Assembly: GCA_030599705.1 (NCBI GenBank)
Contig: JAUVNM010000047.1
Span: forward strand, 1-9,096
DNA from: Gammaproteobacteria bacterium
Lineage (GTDB): Bacteria > Pseudomonadota > Gammaproteobacteria > UBA9214
DNA: 9,096 bases
Direction of reading: 5' to 3'
Below, in pieces: positions 4,577 through 9,096 of the stretch (its first letter is position 1; every line of letters begins with the position of its first letter). A program made the position numbers and the translations under genes. The notes below the pieces were generated by a model that saw nothing but the letters and a program-made list of their open reading frames with translations, was not told the DNA's origin and did not search any database.

Positions 4577-7333
4577 CTGTATTTTCTGCTGCTGCTCTTC
4601 GAGGCTGCTGATCGCGGTTCTCAAGTCCAGTGCCTTTGCCTGTTCCTTTTCGACCACTGCGGCAGGCGCCTTGTCGACAAAGCCGGCATTGGACAATTTC
4701 TTTTCGCAGCGCTCCAGTTCGCCCGTCTTTCTGTCGAGCTCTTTTGCCAGCCGCCTGATCTCGGCATCCTTGTCGATCAGGCCCGCGAGCGGAATCAGCA
4801 GCTTCATTTCGCCAACCAGGGCCGTGGCGGATTCCGGGGCGTCTGCACCGGGCTCCAGCCATGCCACGCTATCCATGCGGCCAACCGCCTCGAGGTAATG
4901 CCGGTTACGTTGCAGGCGTTCCTGGTCTGCTGCAGAGCCACCCTGCAGCAGCACGGGCAGTGGCTTGCGCGGGTCGATATTCATGCCGCTGCGGATCTTG
5001 CGTACCCCGATAACGGTTTCCATGACCCAGTCAATCTCACGACAGGCTTGCGCGTCTATCCGGCTGGTGTCCGGGACCGGGTAGGGCTGCCGCATAATGG
5101 TCGGGCCCTCGATAGCGGCCAGCGGCGCCATGCGCTGCCAGATTTCCTCGGTAATAAACGGGATGACCGGGTGCGCGAGGCGCAGCAGGGTCTCCATGAC
5201 CTGCACCAGGGTCTGGCGGGTGCCGCGTAGCGCGGCCTGCGTGCTGTCCGGATCGGTGAGTACCGGCTTGGACAGTTCCAGGTACCAGTCGCAGTATTCA
5301 TCCCAGGTGAACGCGTAGATGGCCTGGGCGGCCAGGTCAAAACGGTACTGGTCGATGGACTCGATGACCACCTGCCCGGTCTGCTGCAGTCGGGAAATAA
5401 TCCAGCGATCGGCCGCGTTCAGCTCGCTGTTGTCCCCGGCGGCCCCGCAGTCCTTGCCTTCCGTGTTCATCAGGACATAGCGTGCGGCATTCCACAACTT
5501 GTTGCAGTAGTTCCGGTAGCCCTCGATCCGGCCAAGGTCGAAGTTGATGTCACGCCCGGTGGAGGCCAGCGCGGCATAGGTGAAGCGCAGGGCATCGGTG
5601 CCAAAGGCGGGGATGCCGTCCGGGAAATCCTTGCGCGTGTGTTGCTCGATCCGGTCCGCCATCTGCGGCTGCATCAAACCGGCGCGGCGTTTCGCAACCA
5701 GTGTCTCGAGCTCGATACCGTCGATCAGGTCAATCGGATCCAGTACATTGCCCTTGGATTTTGACATCTTCTGCCCGTGTGCATCACGCACCAGACCATG
5801 GATATAGACCTCGCGGAAGGGGACATCGTCCATGAACCGCAGGCCCATCATGATCATCCGGGCCACCCAGAAAAAGATAATGTCGAAGCCGGTGACCAGC
5901 ACGCTGGTTGGATAAAACGTTTTCAGGCTGTCTGTCTGTTGCGGCCAGCCAAGGGTGCTGAAGGGCCACAGTGCGGAAGAAAACCAGGTATCCAGGACAT
6001 CCTCGTCCTGGGTCAGCGCCACGTCGTCTCCAAGACCATGCTGCGCGCGCGCCTCGGCTTCCGTGCGGGCAACGTAGATATTGCCGTCGGCGTCATACCA
6101 GGCGGGGATGCGGTGACCCCACCAGATCTGCCGCGAGATGCACCAGTCCTGGATGTTGCGCATCCACTCGAAATAGGTGTTTTTCCAGTTGTCCGGAACA
6201 AAGCGGATGCGGCCGTCCTCGACTGCCTTGATGGCCGGCCCCGCGAGGGGTCCGATTTTCACAAACCACTGGTCCGTCAGGTAGGGTTCCACTACCGTAC
6301 CGGAGCGGTCACCGCGCGGCACCATCAGGCGGTGGTCCTGGATGCCTTCCAGCAGCCCCTGTGCCTCCAGGTCGCTGACGATCTGTTTGCGCGCGGCGTA
6401 GCGGTCAAGCCCGCGATACGCCTCCGGTGCGGTGTCGTTGATACAGGCATCGATGGTAAAGATATTGATCACTGCCAGATCATGGCGCTTGCCCATTTCG
6501 TAGTCGTTGAAATCATGGGCGGGGGTGATCTTGACGCAACCGGTGCCGAATTCCGGGTCGACGTAGTCATCGGCGATCACCGGGATCTCGCGTCCGGTCA
6601 GCGGCAGGCGGATGGTCTTGCCGATCAGTGCCGTGTAGCGTTCGTCTTCGGGGTGTACCGCGACGGCGCTGTCACCCAGCATGGTTTCCGGGCGGGTGGT
6701 GGCCACCACCAGCTGCCCGGAACCGTCGGTCAGCGGATAGCGCATGTGCCACAGGTGGCCCGCTTCTTCTGTGGAGATGACTTCCAGGTCGGAGACGGCG
6801 GTATGCAGTACCGGGTCCCAGTTGACCAGGCGCTTGCCCCGGTAGATCAGGCCGTCTGCGTAGAGCCGGACAAAGGTCTCGCGTACCGCCTGCGACAGTC
6901 CCGTGTCCATGGTGAAGCGTTCCCGGCTCCAGTCCACGGATGATCCCATGCGCCGCAGTTGCCGGGTGATGGTGCCACCGGATTCATGCTTCCATTTCCA
7001 GATGCGTTCGATAAACGCCTCGCGCCCGAGGTCGTGGCGGGTCTTGTTATCTTCATGCAGCTGGCGTTCAACCACCATCTGGGTGGCAATACCCGCATGG
7101 TCCGTTCCCGGCTGCCACAGGGTATTGTCGCCACGCATGCGGTGATAACGCGTGAGGGCATCCATCAGGGTGTCCTGGAAGGCATGCCCCATGTGCAGGC
7201 TGCCGGTGACATTGGGGGGCGGGATCATGATGCAATAGGGGGCCCCCTCGCCGGACGGCTCGAAATGGCCTGCCTGTTCCCAGGTCTCGTACCAGCGCTG
7301 CTCGATCGCGTGCGGGTTGTAGGTCTTGTCCAT
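4568..7333 (-). CDS. valS: Valyl-tRNA synthetase
   Basis: A 921-residue class I aminoacyl-tRNA synthetase that charges tRNA-Val with valine in the cytoplasm; E. coli ValS has 951 residues, so this is full length. The HIGH signature is PPNVTGSLHMGHAF (39-52, HMGH at 47-50) and the KMSKS loop is at 522-526 in QKMSKSKGNVLDP. The CP1 editing domain, which removes mischarged threonine, shows TTRPETMLGD (212-221) and HDFNDYEMGKRH (273-284). WWGHRIPAWY (404-413) and DVLDTWFSSALWP (445-457) are typical of the Ile/Val/Leu subgroup. The C-terminus (about 855-921) is charged and Leu-rich, as expected for the ValS coiled coil that touches the tRNA. The ATG has only a weak Shine-Dalgarno. It follows the pepA-holC group but has its own TATAAT upstream. 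Nothing is missing or broken. Confidence 0.98.
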   Translation of the reverse strand: MDKTYNPHAIEQRWYETWEQAGHFEPSGEGAPYCIMIPPPNVTGSLHMGHAFQDTLMDALTRYHRMRGDNTLWQPGTDHAGIATQMVVERQLHEDNKTRHDLGREAFIERIWKWKHESGGTITRQLRRMGSSVDWSRERFTMDTGLSQAVRETFVRLYADGLIYRGKRLVNWDPVLHTAVSDLEVISTEEAGHLWHMRYPLTDGSGQLVVATTRPETMLGDSAVAVHPEDERYTALIGKTIRLPLTGREIPVIADDYVDPEFGTGCVKITPAHDFNDYEMGKRHDLAVINIFTIDACINDTAPEAYRGLDRYAARKQIVSDLEAQGLLEGIQDHRLMVPRGDRSGTVVEPYLTDQWFVKIGPLAGPAIKAVEDGRIRFVPDNWKNTYFEWMRNIQDWCISRQIWWGHRIPAWYDADGNIYVARTEAEARAQHGLGDDVALTQDEDVLDTWFSSALWPFSTLGWPQQTDSLKTFYPTSVLVTGFDIIFFWVARMIMMGLRFMDDVPFREVYIHGLVRDAHGQKMSKSKGNVLDPIDLIDGIELETLVAKRRAGLMQPQMADRIEQHTRKDFPDGIPAFGTDALRFTYAALASTGRDINFDLGRIEGYRNYCNKLWNAARYVLMNTEGKDCGAAGDNSELNAADRWIISRLQQTGQVVIESIDQYRFDLAAQAIYAFTWDEYCDWYLELSKPVLTDPDSTQAALRGTRQTLVQVMETLLRLAHPVIPFITEEIWQRMAPLAAIEGPTIMRQPYPVPDTSRIDAQACREIDWVMETVIGVRKIRSGMNIDPRKPLPVLLQGGSAADQERLQRNRHYLEAVGRMDSVAWLEPGADAPESATALVGEMKLLIPLAGLIDKDAEIRRLAKELDRKTGELERCEKKLSNAGFVDKAPAAVVEKEQAKALDLRTAISSLEEQQQKIQSL

Positions 7334-7359
7334 CCGGGTGTGTGCCTGACTCAGCCTGG

Positions 7360-7379
7360 CCGCCCTGCGGCAAAGGCGG
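7360..7379 (-). other. GC-rich hairpin at the 5' end of the predicted valS leader
   Basis: On the minus strand CCGCC (7379-7375) pairs with GGCGG (7364-7360), extended by a G-U and an A-U pair, to give a stem of about 7 bp with a 6-nt loop. It begins at or next to the predicted valS transcription start and ends about 26 nt before the ATG. It may stabilise the 5' end or tune translation. No T-run follows, so an intrinsic terminator for the upstream genes is unlikely. Confidence 0.3.
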
Positions 7380-7381
7380 GA

Positions 7382-7387
7382 ATTATA
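7382..7387 (-). promoter_or_regulatory. Candidate valS promoter (-10 box)
   Basis: The minus strand reads a perfect TATAAT, about 49-54 nt upstream of the valS ATG. No good -35 box lies 16-18 nt upstream. The bases just downstream (TCCCGCC) form a GC-rich discriminator, a feature known from stringently controlled promoters of translation genes; that control is inference here. Confidence 0.42.
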
Positions 7388-7417
7388 ACGCAGGATTCGG
7401 GCGGGCCGGGAACGGCC

Positions 7418-7831
7418 TCAGGAATTTACGGGAGTCTCTGCCTGCAGAACATCAGCGAGTATCTCCGGGAAGGCCTCGTCGAGCAGCTGGCGGATGGCAT
7501 CGAATGTGGCACTGCCGCTGTCATCCATGACCTCGGTGACTGCCTGCTCGATCGCGGGCCGCAGCAACTGTTCAAGCTGGATGCGCACGTTGCGGGTCAG
7601 TTCCGCGGCGATATCATCCAGCCGGCGGCGGATGGATTCACTGCCGAGAATAGTCTGCGTGATATCTTCTACAGACATGCAGGCCAGCTGGCTCTCCGGT
7701 ATCGCTACCTGCGCTGGCTCCTGTTCAGGCGCAATGACAGCGGCCGGTGCCGGCTCCTGTCCAGGCGAAATGACATCCGTCAGTATCGGCACACCGTCAG
7801 CATCCAGTTCCAGGTCTTTCGAGGCGGCCAT
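7418..7831 (-). CDS. Hypothetical protein between holC and valS, with 12-residue tandem duplication
   Basis: A 137-residue protein I do not recognise. It begins with an acidic segment containing DGVPILTDVI (12-21), a motif of the kind (D-x-P-x-LTDVV) seen in several small proteobacterial proteins of unknown function. A Pro/Glu/Ala-rich low-complexity linker follows (about 20-47), built on a tandem duplication: VISPGQEPAPAA (20-31) and VIAPEQEPAQVA (32-43). The remainder (about 52-131) is predicted largely alpha-helical, with amphipathic Leu/Ile spacing, and could form a helical bundle or coiled coil. There is no signal peptide or membrane segment. It starts 5 nt after the holC stop, so it is probably cotranscribed and translationally coupled. 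Codon use looks like that of its neighbours, and the position in a tight operon supports a real gene. Confidence 0.75.
   Translation of the reverse strand: MAASKDLELDADGVPILTDVISPGQEPAPAAVIAPEQEPAQVAIPESQLACMSVEDITQTILGSESIRRRLDDIAAELTRNVRIQLEQLLRPAIEQAVTEVMDDSGSATFDAIRQLLDEAFPEILADVLQAETPVNS
7716..7774. repeat. In-frame tandem repeat, period 36 nt
   Basis: Two 23-nt blocks, 7716-7738 and 7752-7774, are identical at 21 of 23 positions and lie 36 nt apart, inside the hypothetical gene. The period is a multiple of three, and the repeat encodes the duplicated 12-residue Pro/Glu/Ala unit. The near-identity at DNA level points to a fairly recent duplication. Confidence 0.75.
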
Positions 7832-7836
7832 GGCAA

Positions 7837-8262
7837 TCAGATAGTGTGCGACTTCAGGGTATATCCCCGGTCCTGGTAGAACCGGTAGCGTTGCCGTGCG
7901 GCGGCACGTTGCGAGTCAGCGCCGCTGACCAGTTCGGCGACCCGGTCAAACCGGCAGAACCAGGGTGCGACGTCGTCGGCCATGTTGACCAGCACATCGT
8001 GACAGTCGGCCGGTTCGGTGGCGTGTCCCAGCAAGACCGGTGATTTCCCGGACCTGCCTTCCGCGTAGACAACGTGCGCTACAAAACTGCCCGCCCTAAA
8101 CGTCCACAGCAGATCATTCAGCTGCTGCAGCTGCGTGTCCGACGCGGTGTTGATAAACACCTGGTGGCCCTGTCGACAGGCCTTTTCGGTCAGCTTGCAG
8201 GCAAACAGGGACGCCGCGTTCGCATGCGGGGTATCCAGAATATAGAAATCGATGCACGTCAT
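7837..8262 (-). CDS. holC: DNA polymerase III chi subunit
   Basis: A 141-residue HolC; the E. coli protein has 147. Chi is part of the clamp loader complex, binds psi (HolD), and contacts the C-terminal tail of single-stranded DNA-binding protein at the replication fork. Family hallmarks in order: IDFYILD at 4-10, FACKLTEKACRQGHQVFI at 20-37, LNDLLWTFRAGSFVAH at 48-63, SPVLLGH at 74-80, DVLVNMA at 89-95, and the basic C-terminal block AARQRYRFYQDRGYTLKSH at 121-139. It starts 9 nt after the pepA stop and is followed 5 nt later by the next ORF, as in the usual pepA-holC-valS arrangement. The Shine-Dalgarno is weak, so coupling to pepA translation is likely. Confidence 0.95.
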   Translation of the reverse strand: MTCIDFYILDTPHANAASLFACKLTEKACRQGHQVFINTASDTQLQQLNDLLWTFRAGSFVAHVVYAEGRSGKSPVLLGHATEPADCHDVLVNMADDVAPWFCRFDRVAELVSGADSQRAAARQRYRFYQDRGYTLKSHTI

Positions 8263-8271
8263 CGCCGGAGT

Positions 8272-9096
8272 TCAGCCGCTGGCCGCACAGCGTTCCTGCA
8301 AAAACCGGGTCAGCAGCGGCACCGGCCGCCCGGTGGCGCCTTTTTCCTTCCCCTGTTTCCACGCCACGCCGGCGATGTCGATATGGGCCCAGCGGTAATC
8401 CCCGGTGAAACGTGACAGGAAGCAGGCCGCCGTGATGGTGCCGGCCTCGCGGCCGCCGATGTTTGCCATGTCCGCAAAATTGCTGTCGAGCTGTTTCTGG
8501 TATTCATCCCACAGGGGCAGGTGCCAGGCGCGGTCACCCGCGGTCACGCCGGCGGCAAGCAGCTCGTCTGCGAGTTCATCGTCGTTGCTCAGCAGTCCTG
8601 CCGCATGACTGCCAAGCGCGATGACGCAGGCGCCGGTCAGGGTGGCAATATCGATCACCACGTCCGGGTTGAATTTCTCGCAGTAGCTGAGTGCGTCACA
8701 CAGGATCAGCCGTCCCTCGGCATCGGTGTTGAGTACCTCGATCGTCTGTCCGGACAGGCTGGTGACGATATCACCGGGTTTGCTGGCGCTGCCGCTCGGC
8801 AGGTTCTCCGTCGTCGGGATGACGCCGACGACGTTGATCGGCAGTTCCATTGCGGCGCAGGCCATCAGGGTGCCGAGTACGCTGGCTGCCCCGCACATGT
8901 CGTATTTCATTTCGTCCATGGCGCCGGCCGGTTTGATGGAGATGCCACCGGAGTCAAAGGTTACCCCCTTGCCGACCAGTACCACGGGCTGGTCACCCGC
9001 ATGGCCGCCACTGTATTCCAGGCTGATCAGTCTGGCCGGCTCCGCGCTGCCGCGGGACACCGACAGCAGGGCACCCATGCCCAGTTTTTTCATGCC
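8272..9096 (-). CDS. pepA: Leucyl aminopeptidase / M17 cytosol aminopeptidase (partial, C-terminal part)
   Basis: The last 274 residues of an M17 metallo-aminopeptidase; the N-terminus is beyond the right edge. Numbering from the first visible residue, the dinuclear metal ligands are Lys43 and Asp48 in VGKGVTFDSGG, Asp66 in MKYDMCG, and Asp125 and Glu127 in the signature NTDAEGRL; catalytic Lys55 and Arg129 are present. The spacings equal those of E. coli PepA (K270, D275, K282, D293, D352, E354, R356), which places the fragment at about residue 228 of a roughly 500-residue protein. The family releases N-terminal residues from peptides. E. coli PepA also binds DNA in Xer recombination and carAB control, but the DNA-binding part cannot be judged here. 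The ATG at 9093 is internal, not the start. It is the first visible gene of the pepA-holC operon. Confidence 0.97.
   Translation of the reverse strand, partial: GMKKLGMGALLSVSRGSAEPARLISLEYSGGHAGDQPVVLVGKGVTFDSGGISIKPAGAMDEMKYDMCGAASVLGTLMACAAMELPINVVGVIPTTENLPSGSASKPGDIVTSLSGQTIEVLNTDAEGRLILCDALSYCEKFNPDVVIDIATLTGACVIALGSHAAGLLSNDDELADELLAAGVTAGDRAWHLPLWDEYQKQLDSNFADMANIGGREAGTITAACFLSRFTGDYRWAHIDIAGVAWKQGKEKGATGRPVPLLTRFLQERCAASG

Noticed and set aside
4231..4611. Plus-strand ORF of 126 codons overlapping the DUF2970-type gene
   Set aside because: It is in another frame from the ORF with the membrane helix, promoter spacing and good Shine-Dalgarno. Its translation is low-complexity and Arg/Gly/Ala-rich.
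5777..6943. Long plus-strand ORF (388 codons) antisense to valS
   Set aside because: It lies wholly inside a clearly functional valS and has no recognisable domain. Its composition is what GC-rich third-position bias gives on the opposite strand.
6959..7879. Plus-strand ORF (306 codons) across valS, the valS leader and the hypothetical ORF
   Set aside because: It is antisense to two supported genes and their intergenic region, with no domain or plausible ribosome binding site.

Overview
The window comes from a proteobacterial chromosome, most likely a gammaproteobacterium of moderately high GC. The right half carries the conserved order pepA - holC - small ORF - valS on the minus strand, and HolC (DNA polymerase III chi) between pepA and valS is typical of Gammaproteobacteria. 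Genus cannot be told from the sequence. I see no rRNA, tRNA, insertion sequence, CRISPR array or integrase.

Left half (about 1-4053), accessory in character. A minus-strand gene runs off the left edge; only its first ~53 codons are visible and they look like the N-terminus of an RpfC-type membrane sensor kinase. Diverging from it is a two-gene plus-strand operon: an acyl carrier protein (309-551) and a ketosynthase (548-1762), overlapping by 4 nt. From memory of the families this pair looks most like rhizobial NodF/NodE. Convergent with it, 7 nt away, is a minus-strand cyclopropane-fatty-acid-synthase-family enzyme (1770-2840). Upstream of that, on the same strand, is an RpfG-type response regulator, REC plus HD-GYP (2995-4053), with every expected phosphorylation and metal-binding residue.

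Middle. A small DUF2970-type membrane protein (4340-4576, plus strand) has its own promoter-like sequence and overlaps the 3' end of valS by 9 nt, tail to tail.

Right half (4568-9096), housekeeping. On the minus strand the order of transcription is pepA (only the C-terminal 274 residues inside the window), holC, an unrecognised 137-residue ORF with a 12-residue tandem duplication, and valS. Gaps of 9 and 5 nt suggest that the first three are one operon. valS is separated by 84 nt containing a perfect TATAAT in the valS direction.

How the parts may work together. The left half combines acyl-chain assembly (ACP + KS), acyl-chain modification (CFAS-family enzyme) and the two halves of an Rpf-type phosphorelay (sensor kinase, cyclic-di-GMP-degrading HD-GYP regulator). 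Rpf systems are known to sense diffusible unsaturated fatty acids. An inferred but attractive reading is a self-contained fatty-acid signal system in which NodFE-like enzymes and the CFAS-family enzyme, rather than the crotonase RpfF, make or tailor the ligand. No rpfF is visible here, and it could lie beyond the left edge.
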